DNA of 64,000 nt from Acidocella sp. (GTDB taxonomy: Bacteria; Pseudomonadota; Alphaproteobacteria; Acetobacterales; Acetobacteraceae): contig NZ_DAIEIF010000043.1 of the NCBI RefSeq assembly GCF_027352905.1, positions 1 to 64,000 on the forward strand, given 5' to 3'. This document shows positions 44,342 through 53,701 of the stretch, in pieces. Numbering within the stretch: the stretch's first letter is position 1; every line of letters starts with the position of its first letter. The translations under genes and the position numbers were made by a program. The notes under the pieces are model-generated. The model made no database searches, was not told the DNA's origin, and worked only from the letters and a program-made list of their open reading frames with translations.

Positions 44342-45864
44342 GGCAGCGCCTCCTCACCGAAACGCTCGGCCAGCACCCAGGTATCCTTGGAGCCGCCGCC
44401 TTGGGAGGAATTGACGATCAGCGAGCCGCGCTTCATGGCCACGCGTGAGAGCCCGCCGGGCAAAACCCAGCTCTCCTGGCCAGTGACGATGAAAGGCCGC
44501 AGATCGAGATGGCGGGGGGCGATGCCATCCTCCGTCAGGGTCGGGCCCACGGAAAGCCCGATCATCGGCTGGCTGATCCAATTGGCCGGGTCGGCCTCGA
44601 TACTGGCGCGAGCCGCCGCCAGCTCCTCCAGCGAGGCGCGGGGACCGATGGTGATTCCGTAGCCGCCGCTCTCACCCACCGGCTTTACCACCAGCTTGTC
44701 GAGATTAGCGAGTGTATAGGCCAACCCCTCCGGCTCGCGGCAGATATGGGTTTCGACGTTATGAATCAGCGGCTCCTCATCCAGGTAATAGCGGATGATG
44801 CGCGGCATATAAGCATAGACCGCCTTATCATCCGCCACGCCAGTGCCGACGGCATTGGCGATCGCGACATTACCGGCCTTCCAGGCGCGGATCAGCCCGG
44901 GCACGCCCAACATCGAATCCGGGCGGAACACCTCAGGGTCAAGGAAATCATCATTCAACCGCCGGTAAATGGCATGCACCGGGCGCGGCCCGGCGGTGGT
45001 GCGCCGGTAAACCCGGTCATTCTCCACCATGAGGTCCGCCCCCACCACCAGCGGCACGCCCATTTCCCGTGCCAGGAAGACATGCTCGAAATAGGCCGAG
45101 TTATAGATGCCGGGGGAAAGCAGCACCACTTCAGGATCATCGAGACCACCCGGCGCCACCTCAGCCATCGCCGCGCGCAGCCGCCGCCCGTAATCATCCA
45201 CCGGGCGCAGCCGGATTCCCGCCATCAGGTCGGGGAAGGTTCGCAGCATCAAATGCCGGTTCTCGACGACATAAGACACGCCGGAGGGGGTGCGGGCATT
45301 ATCCTCCAGAACCCGGAAATCCCCTTTCTCGTCCCGGATGATGTCGATGCCGCAAACATGCACGTAAGTGCCGTGCGGGACGGGAAAACACTTCATTTCC
45401 GGACGGTAATTGGCGTTTCCATACACAAGCTCGGCTGGAATGATCCCGTCCTTCACCACCAGGCCCTTGCCATAGATATCGCCGAGAAACAGGTTGAGCG
45501 CCCTCACGCGCTGAATACAGGCGCGCTCCAGCAGGTCCCATTCCGCCGCCGTCAGCACACGGGGAATGCAGTCGAAGGGCAGGATACGGTCAATGGCGGT
45601 GGCGTCGCTATAAACGGTGAATGTCACGCCCAAATCGATGAGGTCGGTTTCCGCCGCAGAGGCGCGGGCGCGCAACGCCTCCAACCCGATCGCCTTCAGC
45701 CGCTCCGCCAGCAGGCGCGGCACCAACCCCGCCCCGGGCCGGGGGGTCGTGAGTTCACAAAAAAACCGGCCCGGATCGTAATCGGGCCATAAATAACGGA
45801 AAACATCTTTCAACTCAGCCCCCTCCGGCTTGAGGATATGAATTGCTGTCGCCTCCCCGGCCAT
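44338..45864 (-). CDS. Circularly permuted type 2 ATP-grasp protein (DUF404/DUF407)
   Basis: 508-aa ATP-grasp ligase of the circularly permuted type, predicted to form an amide bond to an unidentified peptide or metabolite. Conserved blocks: FRVLEDNARTPSGVSYVVEN, AIYRRLNDDFLDPEVF, NAVGTGVADDKAVYAYMP, LVVKPVGESGGYGI (ATP-binding Lys), DLRPFIVTG and LIVNSSQGGGSKDTWVL. All acidic and Lys residues expected for activity are present. ATG 45864 is preferred; TTG 45894 is possible but has no ribosome binding site. The stop overlaps the alpha-E start by 4 bp. The gene is divergent from the fusion gene at 46095 across a 230-bp gap. Confidence 0.9.
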   Translation of the reverse strand: MAGEATAIHILKPEGAELKDVFRYLWPDYDPGRFFCELTTPRPGAGLVPRLLAERLKAIGLEALRARASAAETDLIDLGVTFTVYSDATAIDRILPFDCIPRVLTAAEWDLLERACIQRVRALNLFLGDIYGKGLVVKDGIIPAELVYGNANYRPEMKCFPVPHGTYVHVCGIDIIRDEKGDFRVLEDNARTPSGVSYVVENRHLMLRTFPDLMAGIRLRPVDDYGRRLRAAMAEVAPGGLDDPEVVLLSPGIYNSAYFEHVFLAREMGVPLVVGADLMVENDRVYRRTTAGPRPVHAIYRRLNDDFLDPEVFRPDSMLGVPGLIRAWKAGNVAIANAVGTGVADDKAVYAYMPRIIRYYLDEEPLIHNVETHICREPEGLAYTLANLDKLVVKPVGESGGYGITIGPRASLEELAAARASIEADPANWISQPMIGLSVGPTLTEDGIAPRHLDLRPFIVTGQESWVLPGGLSRVAMKRGSLIVNSSQGGGSKDTWVLAERFGEEALP

Positions 45865-46094
45865 GCCGGAGGCAAAATGGCTCGGACGGGTCAAGTTTGG
45901 CCCAGAATTTCAGCATGCCTGCGCTCCCAATCCGGGCGGTTCCATCGTGATCAGGGTTAAATCTTGTACTCACTTATTATTTCCGCAAGATAATTCCACC
46001 GGGAGCCTGCAATCATCGGACCATCCGGGCCAAGCACAACGCGAGCCGCGCTTTACGGTAGGCACCCGCATGACGCTCTGGTAATTCTACGCCA

Positions 46095-48302
46095 ATGCAG
46101 TCTCTCTCTCCCTGCAATGAAACTCTGGACGGCCAGGGCCGCACCCGGCCTATCTGGGCGCCCGTGCTCAACGCCATGGCGGCCATCGGCAAGGGCGAAT
46201 CGCGCCGCCGCGCCGCCGCGCTCAACCGGCATCTCGGCCTCGCGGCACCGCTCGGGGTGCCCGCGGGCCAGCTCTACGACCCGTTGCCCGCACCGCTCAC
46301 CGCCGCCGAGTTCGCGGTGCTGGAGGAAGGCGTCCGCCAGCGCGCCGCGCTTCTCTCGCATGTGTTGGAGGATCTTTACGGTCCGCAAACCCTGCTCTCC
46401 TCTGGAGACCTTCCTCCGGCGCTGGTGCTCGGAGATCCGCATTTTCTCCGCCCTTTGCACACGCGCTCCCGGCTCGCCAGCCCACGCCTGGGACTCTACG
46501 CCGCGGATATCATCCGCGTCCCGGATGGAAGTTTTCGCGTGATGCGTGACCATACCGGCGTCATTCCCGGGCTGGGCCATGCGCTCACGCTACGCCGTCT
46601 CGCCACCGGCACCCTCCCCGAATTATTCCGGGGGGGCGGGCTGCGCTCGCTGCGTCCCGGGCGGGAGATGCTGCTCGACCATCTTCAGCGCAGGGCGGAA
46701 GGCGGGCTCGTCGCGGTGCTGTCGGGCCGGGCCGGACCTATAGGCGATCCTGGCCATGACGCCTTCGATGACGCGCTGCTCGCCCGCGCGCTCGGTGTGT
46801 TGCTGATCGAACCCGGCGACCTCGCCACCCGCCACGGCGCCCTGCACATGAAGACGCTGAGCGGCCTTCTGCACGTGGCGCTGCTGGTGCGGGGCGTGTC
46901 AGGCATCGATCTCGACCCGCTGGAGCAGGGGGGACGGCCAGGCGCGGGCATTCCTGGCGCCTTCGGGGCCATTCGTGCCGGGGTGCTCGCCATGCTCAAT
47001 GCCCCCGGAAGCGCGCTGGTGGAGGCTCGGGCGCTGCGCCCTTATATCCAGGCCAAGGCCGAAGCCTTGACCGGCATGGCGGCACAGCTGGAAATGGCGG
47101 GACTAGATACCGTCGCCCTGGCCTCGCGCGCTCCCTTTCTCGGCAGCGAGGAGAACACTGTCTGGGCGCCGTTCTGCTTCCGCCTTTTCGCCTGGATGGA
47201 TGGCGAAGACTGGCAGGTTCTGCCCGGCGGCATCGCCCTGCCCCTGCCCTGGCCCAGCGTGCCCGCCGGACTCGGGCTCAAGGATGTGTGGGTGCTGGAA
47301 GGCGAGGAGCCGCGCATCATCTCAGGCGCCCCGCCCGCCGAGCCGCCGGAAAAGGTGAAATTCCTTGCCGCCGCCCATCTGCCCTCCCGGCTCGCTGATA
47401 ATCTTTTTTGGCTCGGCCGCTCGGTGGAGCGGCTGGAAGCCGCCACCCGGCTGCTGATGGTGGCCATCCCGCGCCTGGAATCCGGCACCTCCCTCCCCCG
47501 TGACTTGGCCGAGCGCGCGCTTATTTCCCGCTGCCTCGGCCAGTCTGGCCTGTTACCGTCAGAGGCTGCCGGTTCCGCGCTGTCCGGGCGGCTCCTGCGC
47601 CAGACTCTCGCGCGGCGGCGGCCTATCGCCGGCCTGCTCAAGGAGGTCGCCCGGCTGGTTGACGCCTCCTCCGAACGACTCTCCCCCTCCATGCTCGCCA
47701 CCGTGCGCTTTGCCCTGCAACAAACGCAGGAGGCGCTGCCGGACGAGGAAGCCTCCCTGCCCACGTTGCTCAGCTTCGCCGCGACCTTCGCCGGCATCGC
47801 CGCGGAGAACATGTCCCGCGACGGAGGATGGCTGTTCCTGGAGATGGGGCGGCGGCTGGAGCGCGGCGAAACCCTCGCCGCCACGCTCGGCATCCTGCTC
47901 GATGGCCCGCCTGAACGGATGGAGCCCGGCATGGCGCTGGCGATCGAATGGGCCGATTCGGTGCTGAGTTACGAGTTACGCCATGCCGGTATTCTCGCGC
48001 CCGGCCCGGTACTGGCGATGCTGCTCGCCGATCCCGCAAATCCGCGCGCCCTCGCTTTCCAATGCAACGCTCTCCGCGCCTGCCTGGACCGGCTGGGCGC
48101 GGAGGACGATGCCGAGACCGTGCGGAACCTGCTGCAGGACGTGCTCGATCTCGCCAGCAGCGGCGGAACCCTGCGTTCCCGCCTCAGCGCCATCGCCGCC
48201 CGGTTGCGCCAGATATCGGACCGCGTGCAGCGGCGCTTCTTTACGCTGTTGCCGGAGGCCCACACGCTGGAGGACAACGAGGTCTTGGAAGCGGCACAAT
48301 AA
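46095..48302 (+). CDS. Degenerate ATP-grasp/alpha-E fusion protein
   Basis: 735 aa. Residues 1-415 align with the permuted ATP-grasp protein, but key residues are gone: VLEDNARTPSG becomes VMRDHTGVIPG, YRRLNDDFLDP becomes VRGVSGIDLDP, and the VVKPVGESGG block is missing. Residues 425-735 are an alpha-E domain (LADNLFWLGRSVERLEAATRLL, then LEMGRRLERGETLAATL). The ATP-grasp half is therefore probably inactive. It lies 19 bp upstream of the transglutaminase gene on the same strand and divergently from the intact ATP-grasp gene. The gap (45865-46094) is AT-richer near 45960-46000, but no clean promoter stands out. Confidence 0.87.
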   Translation: MQSLSPCNETLDGQGRTRPIWAPVLNAMAAIGKGESRRRAAALNRHLGLAAPLGVPAGQLYDPLPAPLTAAEFAVLEEGVRQRAALLSHVLEDLYGPQTLLSSGDLPPALVLGDPHFLRPLHTRSRLASPRLGLYAADIIRVPDGSFRVMRDHTGVIPGLGHALTLRRLATGTLPELFRGGGLRSLRPGREMLLDHLQRRAEGGLVAVLSGRAGPIGDPGHDAFDDALLARALGVLLIEPGDLATRHGALHMKTLSGLLHVALLVRGVSGIDLDPLEQGGRPGAGIPGAFGAIRAGVLAMLNAPGSALVEARALRPYIQAKAEALTGMAAQLEMAGLDTVALASRAPFLGSEENTVWAPFCFRLFAWMDGEDWQVLPGGIALPLPWPSVPAGLGLKDVWVLEGEEPRIISGAPPAEPPEKVKFLAAAHLPSRLADNLFWLGRSVERLEAATRLLMVAIPRLESGTSLPRDLAERALISRCLGQSGLLPSEAAGSALSGRLLRQTLARRRPIAGLLKEVARLVDASSERLSPSMLATVRFALQQTQEALPDEEASLPTLLSFAATFAGIAAENMSRDGGWLFLEMGRRLERGETLAATLGILLDGPPERMEPGMALAIEWADSVLSYELRHAGILAPGPVLAMLLADPANPRALAFQCNALRACLDRLGAEDDAETVRNLLQDVLDLASSGGTLRSRLSAIAARLRQISDRVQRRFFTLLPEAHTLEDNEVLEAAQ

Positions 48303-48321
48303 TCCTTCAGTTTGGACCGGC

Positions 48322-49191
48322 ATGACTCTCTACCGCCTGCACCACGCAACCACCTATGATTACGCCGAGCCGGTGGTGACCGGCACACATTTCATGCATT
48401 TGCTGCCGCGTGGGCGGCCCGGCCAGGTGGTGCGGGAGGCGCATCTCGTCATCTCGCCGTCACCGGATACCCGGCGCGATGAAATCGATCATTTCGGCAA
48501 TCACACCACCAGCATCTCGCTGGCGGGGACCCATAAGCAATTCAGCGTGAACCTCAGCGCCACGGTGGACGCCAGCCTGCCCGCCCCGCCCGCCGCCTGG
48601 GACACGCCGCGCTGGGAGGCGATCGCCGCCTGGGGGTTACGAGACGCCGAAGTGGCGGAATTCTGCCTGCCCAGCAAGCTCGCCATGCCGGCGAGCGAAA
48701 TCGCCGATTACGCGGCGGTGAGTTTTCTACCCGGGCGCAGCATTCTCGATGCGGTACAGGAGCTGAATCGACGTATCTTCACCGAGATGAACTATAAACC
48801 CGGTGTCACCAATACCTTTACCACCGCCCAGGAAATTTTGAGGATTCGCGCGGGCGTCTGCCAGGATTATGCCCATCTCATGCTGGCCTGCCTGCGCGCC
48901 CTTGGCCTGCCGGGGCGCTATATCTCGGGCTATCTTCGTACCGTGCCGCCCCCCGGCCAGGCCAAGCGGCGGGGCGCGGACCAAAGCCATGCCTGGGTCA
49001 GCGCCTGGGCCGGAGCAGAGATTGGCTGGGTGGATTTCGACCCGACCAATAATCTGCTCGTCCACGACGAGCATGTGACTCTCGCCTGGGGGCGGGATTT
49101 CGAGGATGTTTCACCCTTGCGCGGCATCATTCTGGGCGGCGGACGCCACAGCCTGCATGTCGGCGTGGACTTGGAGCCGGTGCTGACCTGA
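48322..49191 (+). CDS. Transglutaminase-like protease (partner of ATP-grasp/alpha-E system)
   Basis: 289-aa transglutaminase-fold protein with N-terminal beta domain (RLHHATTYDYAEPVV) and the catalytic triad: Cys in AGVCQDYAHL, His in DQSHAWVSAW, Asp in WVDFDPTNN. Such proteins accompany permuted ATP-grasp and alpha-E genes and may act as peptidases or amide transferases on the product; that is a published prediction, not shown here. No signal peptide. The open frame to 47983 is an upstream shadow; ATG 48322 is the family start. Confidence 0.92.
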   Translation: MTLYRLHHATTYDYAEPVVTGTHFMHLLPRGRPGQVVREAHLVISPSPDTRRDEIDHFGNHTTSISLAGTHKQFSVNLSATVDASLPAPPAAWDTPRWEAIAAWGLRDAEVAEFCLPSKLAMPASEIADYAAVSFLPGRSILDAVQELNRRIFTEMNYKPGVTNTFTTAQEILRIRAGVCQDYAHLMLACLRALGLPGRYISGYLRTVPPPGQAKRRGADQSHAWVSAWAGAEIGWVDFDPTNNLLVHDEHVTLAWGRDFEDVSPLRGIILGGGRHSLHVGVDLEPVLT

Positions 49192-49198
49192 GCGGTGT

Positions 49199-49429
49199 TC
49201 AGCGGCCCCAGCCCGTTGGGCGCCGGCTCGCGGCCACATAGGCGGCGAAACCCAGCACGAGCAGCACGGGGATCATCAGGAAAGCGGTCCATACCAGCGC
49301 AGCGCCAATACAAAGCGCAACCGCGAAAGCCAGCACGCGGAGCAATATCTGCGTCAGCGAGGGCCTGGGCGCCTCAATGAAGCGTCCATCAGGGGTCATG
49401 TCGATCACTGGACCATTTTTATTCGCCAT
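49199..49429 (-). CDS. Small membrane protein, unknown
   Basis: 76 aa, with a polar N-terminus (MANKNGPVIDMTPDGRFIE) and two hydrophobic helices: ILLRVLAFAVALCIGAALVW and FLMIPVLLVLGFAAYVAA, followed by an Arg/Gly tail. Function unknown. It is convergent with the transglutaminase gene (8 bp away) and divergent from rarA. Coding bias looks like the neighbours, so it is likely real, but I recognise no family. Confidence 0.65.
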   Translation of the reverse strand: MANKNGPVIDMTPDGRFIEAPRPSLTQILLRVLAFAVALCIGAALVWTAFLMIPVLLVLGFAAYVAASRRPTGWGR

Positions 49430-49520
49430 GTGCTAAATTTAGGTCCGTCCGGCCCCGGCCGCAACCGGAATCCACCTTGCCGGCATGGCGGTGGCGCGCC
49501 AGGGCGATTAAATATCCGCC

Positions 49521-50846
49521 ATGCCGCAAGACAACGACCTTTTTGGGCCGCCCGCCGCTGTGCAGCCCCCTTCCGCCGGGCCCCGCCCCTTGGCCGAGCG
49601 GCTGCGCCCCCGCGCCTTGAGTGAAGTGGTGGGTCAGGATCATCTCCTTGGCCCGCAAGGCAGCCTCACCGGCATGCTCACCCGCGGCTCGCTCGCCTCG
49701 CTCATTCTCTGGGGGCCGCCAGGCGTAGGCAAAACCACCATCGCCCGGCTGCTGGCGGAAGCGGCGGGGCTGCAATTCCGCCAGATTTCGGCGGTTTTTT
49801 CGGGGGTAGCCGACCTCAAGAAAGTTTTTGACGAGGCGGCGCGGCTTCACCGCGCGGGCCAGTCCACTCTACTCTTCGTGGATGAGATTCATCGCTTCAA
49901 CCGCGCCCAGCAGGACGCCTTTTTGCCCGTGGTGGAGGCGGGCATCGTCACGCTGATCGGCGCCACCACCGAAAATCCCAGCTTCGCCCTCAACGGCGCG
50001 CTGCTCTCCCGCGCCCAGGTCTTCGTGCTGCGGCGGCTGGACGATGCGGCGATGGAGCAATTGCTCGCCCGCGCCGAGGCCGAGACCGGGCAGAGCCTGC
50101 CCCTCACCCCCGCGGCCCGCGCCGCCTTGCGCGCGATGGCGGATGGCGACGGCCGCGCTTTGCTCAATATGGCCGAACAACTTTTCGCGCTGCCGCCCGC
50201 GGCAGATTTGGACGAGGCCGCGCTCGGCCAGCTTCTCTCCCGCCGCGCGGCGCTTTATGACCGCGACCGCGAGGAGCATTACAATCTCATCTCGGCCCTG
50301 CATAAATCCATGCGCGGCTCGGACCCGGACGCGGCGCTATACTGGCTGGCGCGAATGTTCGCGGGCGGCGAGGACCCGCGCTACATCGCCCGGCGCGTCA
50401 CCCGCTTCGCCTCGGAGGATATCGGCCTCGCCGATCCCCAGGCGCTGCCCCAGGCTCTCGCCGCCTGGGAGGCTTATGAGCGCCTCGGCTCGCCCGAGGG
50501 GGAGATTTGTATCGCCCAGGCGGTGCTCTATCTCGCCACCGCGCCCAAATCCAACGCGGTTTATAAGGCGATCGGCGCCGCCGGGCGGGCCGCTCGTGAG
50601 ACCGGCAGCCTGATGCCGCCGATGAACATTCTCAATGCTCCCACCAAACTGATGAAAAATCTCGGCTACGGCCAGGGTTATCAATACGACCACGATACGG
50701 ATGAGGGCTTCTCCGGGGATAATTACTTCCCTGAGGGCATGGGCCGGCCGGATTTCTACCGCCCAGCCAAGCGCGGTTTTGAGCGCGAGATTTCCCGCCG
50801 TCTCGCCTATTGGGCGAAACTGCGCGAAGAGAAGCAGCATGGCTGA
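49521..50846 (+). CDS. rarA: Replication-associated recombination protein A
   Basis: 441-aa AAA+ ATPase of the RarA/MgsA/WRNIP1 family acting at stalled replication forks. Walker A is [16 protein letters not shown], Walker B is [20 protein letters not shown], sensor 1 is [18 protein letters not shown]. The C-terminal half with [17 protein letters not shown] and [15 protein letters not shown] is the family tetramerisation region. It ends 8 bp inside the pseudouridine synthase gene, an arrangement common in alphaproteobacteria. Confidence 0.95.
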   Translation: MPQDNDLFGPPAAVQPPSAGPRPLAERLRPRALSEVVGQDHLLGPQGSLTGMLTRGSLASLILWGPPGVGKTTIARLLAEAAGLQFRQISAVFSGVADLKKVFDEAARLHRAGQSTLLFVDEIHRFNRAQQDAFLPVVEAGIVTLIGATTENPSFALNGALLSRAQVFVLRRLDDAAMEQLLARAEAETGQSLPLTPAARAALRAMADGDGRALLNMAEQLFALPPAADLDEAALGQLLSRRAALYDRDREEHYNLISALHKSMRGSDPDAALYWLARMFAGGEDPRYIARRVTRFASEDIGLADPQALPQALAAWEAYERLGSPEGEICIAQAVLYLATAPKSNAVYKAIGAAGRAARETGSLMPPMNILNAPTKLMKNLGYGQGYQYDHDTDEGFSGDNYFPEGMGRPDFYRPAKRGFEREISRRLAYWAKLREEKQHG

Positions 50847-51804
50847 AATCCAGATTCCCGAGGCGGGAGCGGAGATGCGGCTCGACCGCTTTTTGCGCCG
50901 CGCCGTGCCCGGCCTCACCCAGGGCACGCTGCAAAAGCTGCTGCGCACCGGCAAGATTCGCCTGAATGGCGCCCGCGCCGAGGCCAATACCCGCCTCGCC
51001 GGCGGAGACGTGTTGAGCCTGCCTGCTCTGGAGGCCGCCGCGCCGCGTCCGCGCCAGAGGGTAGAGATGGACCCGGCCCGGCTCAGGGAGCTGGAAGGCA
51101 TGATCCTCTACCAGGACGCCTCGGTGATCGTGCTGAACAAACCCGCCGGATTGCCGGTGCAGGGCGGCGCGGGAATCGCCGTGCATGTGGATGGCATGCT
51201 GGACGCGCTGCAAGGCAGCGGCGCGGAGCGCCCCCGGCTCGTCCACCGGCTGGACCGCGATACGTCAGGGCTGCTGGTCATTGCCCGCACCGGCCAGGCG
51301 GCGCGCGGCCTCGCCGCCGCTTTCCGGGGCCGGGAGGTGGAAAAAACCTATTGGGCCTTGCTCGCCGGCCTGCCGGAACCGCTGGAGGGGCGCATCGATC
51401 TGCCGCTGAAGCGTATCGCCCTCGGCGCCACCGCCCGCGCGGCCCCTGCCGGGCGCAAGGATGAGGACGCGCAAAAGGCGATCACCGATTACCGGGTGCT
51501 GGATAAGGCCGGGCGCAAATTTTCCCTGGCGGCGCTCTCGCCGCTCACCGGGCGCATGCACCAGCTTCGCGCGCATTGCCTCGCCCTCGGCACGCCGATT
51601 CTCGGTGATGAGGTCTATGGCGGGGTCTTCGCAGAGCCCTTCGCGCCCCAGCTGCATCTCCATGCAAGACGGCTCGCTTTCCCCCATCCGGAGGGAGGCT
51701 GGCTGAGCCTGGAGGCGCCGCTGCCCCCGCATATGCTGCAAGCCTTGCGCTATCTCGGCTTCAGCGCTCCGGGAGCCGCGAAGCCTGACCGCGCGGCACG
51801 GTAA
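50839..51804 (+). CDS. RluA-family 23S rRNA pseudouridine synthase
   Basis: 321 aa. The N-terminal S4 RNA-binding domain (MRLDRFLRRAVPGL) is followed by the RluA catalytic domain, with RLVHRLDRDTSGLLVIAR (catalytic Asp) and GRMHQLRAHC. It isomerises uridine in rRNA; an RluC-type role is likely, but the target site is not known. ATG 50839 overlaps rarA by 8 bp; the open frame to 50701 is shadow. Confidence 0.92.
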   Translation: MAEIQIPEAGAEMRLDRFLRRAVPGLTQGTLQKLLRTGKIRLNGARAEANTRLAGGDVLSLPALEAAAPRPRQRVEMDPARLRELEGMILYQDASVIVLNKPAGLPVQGGAGIAVHVDGMLDALQGSGAERPRLVHRLDRDTSGLLVIARTGQAARGLAAAFRGREVEKTYWALLAGLPEPLEGRIDLPLKRIALGATARAAPAGRKDEDAQKAITDYRVLDKAGRKFSLAALSPLTGRMHQLRAHCLALGTPILGDEVYGGVFAEPFAPQLHLHARRLAFPHPEGGWLSLEAPLPPHMLQALRYLGFSAPGAAKPDRAAR

Positions 51805-51856
51805 CCGCGGCAAAGGCGGCATCCAAACTTTTATTTTTAGTGGACAAGGGTGGGGC

Positions 51857-53698
51857 GTGCCGCCACATCTGCCACCAATGCGCCGATGGACGAGACCGCT
51901 CCTTTGTCTTTGCCTAACCTTCAGCACCGGCGCCGCCCAGGGGGCGGACCCCGTACGATACCACGTCAATTTTGCTCCCTCCGGGGACGGCACACTCGAC
52001 AAATTGCTGGAGGAAACCTCATCCCTGGCCTCGCTGCGGAGCAAATTGCCCCCGGCGCCCTTCGCCCTCATTGGCCGCTCCCGGTCGGATGAGGATCAAT
52101 TCGTCACCGTCCTGCATTCGCAAGGCTATGATTCCGGCACGGTCAGCATCACCATAGACGGGCTTTCCCTGGATGATCCCTCTTTACTCGGTCACCTCAC
52201 CCGCCTGCCCCGCGCCAGCGAGGCGGATGTGGAAGTGAAAGCCGATAAAGGCCCGCTCTTTACTCTCGGCCAGGTGAACATTTCCGGTCTGCCGCCGGGC
52301 TTCACCCCGCAACCCGGCATAAAATCCGGCGACACCGCCACCGCGGCTCCCATTCTCGCCGCCGCTGCCAAGCTGACGAGCCAGTTGCGGAACGCGGGCT
52401 ATGCCTTCGCCAAGGTTTCGCCCCCTTACGCGGTGGCGGATACGATCCGCCACAGGCTGAACGTGACCTTCAGCGTGACCCCCGGCCCGCGCGTGGATAT
52501 CGGCCCCATCGGCTTCGCCGGGCTGAAGCGCACGGACCCGGATTTTCTTCGCCGCCATATCGCCCTGCGCCAGGGCCAGCTTTATTCAGACACCGCCCTC
52601 TCCGACGCGCGGGATTCGCTGCTTGGCCTCGGCGTGTTTTCCTCGGTCTCGCCCGTGCCGGCGGACCAGGCCACGAATGGCCAGGTTCCGGTCACCTTCC
52701 ATGTGGTCGAGCAGAAACGCCATGCCGTCTCGCTCTCGGGCGCATATGCCACCGATACCGGTTTTACCATCGGCACCAGCTGGGAGGACCGCAACCTCTT
52801 CCGCCACGCCGAGACGCTCACCATCTCCATGGCCGCCAACGGGCTGGGCGGCACCGGCACCACCGCCCCGGGTTACGATTTGAAGGGCGTGTTCGCCAAA
52901 CCCGATTATTACGCGCCGGGGCAGACCCTCTCCCTCTCCGCCGAGGCGTTGAAGGAATCCCTCAACGCCTATGACCGCAAGGGCTTCATTCTCGGCGCCT
53001 CGCTCTCGCGGCCGGTCACGAGCCACACGACCATCACCTACGGTCCCAGCTTCACCAGCGAAAAGGTCGACCAGGAAGGTGTAAGCCGCACCTATGTGTT
53101 GCTGCAATTCCCGGTGAGCTTTAGCTGGAACACCGCCAACAGCCTGCTGGAGCCCACGCGCGGGCAAAATATCGCCCTGGGCATCACCCCCACCTATCCA
53201 GCGGTGGGCAAACACAGCCGTCCCTTCGTCATCATGCAGGGCTCCGGCTCCACCTATCTCTCCGTCGAACCCGGCGGATATGGCGTCGTCGCCGTGCATG
53301 GCGTGGTAGCGAGCATCCAGGGAACGAGCCAGTTCAACGTGCCGCCAGACCAGCGCCTCTACGCGGGCGGCTCCGGCACCGTGCGCGGCTATGCCTACCA
53401 AACAGTTGGCCCCTTATTCGCTGATGATAATCCCGAGGGCGGGCTGGCGATGGACGCGATCAATTTCGAATTCCGTCAGCACGTGACCAAATCCATCGGC
53501 GTCGTGCCTTTCATCGATGCCGGGCAGGTCAGCGCCGGCTCCGCCCCGTTCCATGGTAAGTTGCGGGTCGGAGCCGGGCTTGGTTTACGTTATTACACCT
53601 CCATCGGCCCCATTCGCGCCGATATCGCCTTTCCGCTCAAACGCACGCCGGGGAGCGATTCCTTCGCCCTTTACCTCGGCCTCGGGGAGGCGTTCTGA
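51857..53698 (+). CDS. tamA: Autotransporter assembly factor TamA (Omp85 family)
   Basis: Outer-membrane protein of the translocation and assembly module. GTG 51857 (or ATG 51878) opens a signal peptide (RPLLCLCLTFSTGAAQGA). POTRA-type repeats cover roughly 40-260 (GPLFTLGQVNISGLPPG; PRVDIGPIGFAGLKRTDPD), then the BamA/TamA beta-barrel with the VRGY motif (GGSGTVRGYAYQTVG) and a terminal aromatic strand (LYLGLGEAF). 613 aa. It lies 3 bp before tamB. The start depends on choice of codon. Confidence 0.92.
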   Translation: MPPHLPPMRRWTRPLLCLCLTFSTGAAQGADPVRYHVNFAPSGDGTLDKLLEETSSLASLRSKLPPAPFALIGRSRSDEDQFVTVLHSQGYDSGTVSITIDGLSLDDPSLLGHLTRLPRASEADVEVKADKGPLFTLGQVNISGLPPGFTPQPGIKSGDTATAAPILAAAAKLTSQLRNAGYAFAKVSPPYAVADTIRHRLNVTFSVTPGPRVDIGPIGFAGLKRTDPDFLRRHIALRQGQLYSDTALSDARDSLLGLGVFSSVSPVPADQATNGQVPVTFHVVEQKRHAVSLSGAYATDTGFTIGTSWEDRNLFRHAETLTISMAANGLGGTGTTAPGYDLKGVFAKPDYYAPGQTLSLSAEALKESLNAYDRKGFILGASLSRPVTSHTTITYGPSFTSEKVDQEGVSRTYVLLQFPVSFSWNTANSLLEPTRGQNIALGITPTYPAVGKHSRPFVIMQGSGSTYLSVEPGGYGVVAVHGVVASIQGTSQFNVPPDQRLYAGGSGTVRGYAYQTVGPLFADDNPEGGLAMDAINFEFRQHVTKSIGVVPFIDAGQVSAGSAPFHGKLRVGAGLGLRYYTSIGPIRADIAFPLKRTPGSDSFALYLGLGEAF

Positions 53699-53701
53699 TC
53701 C

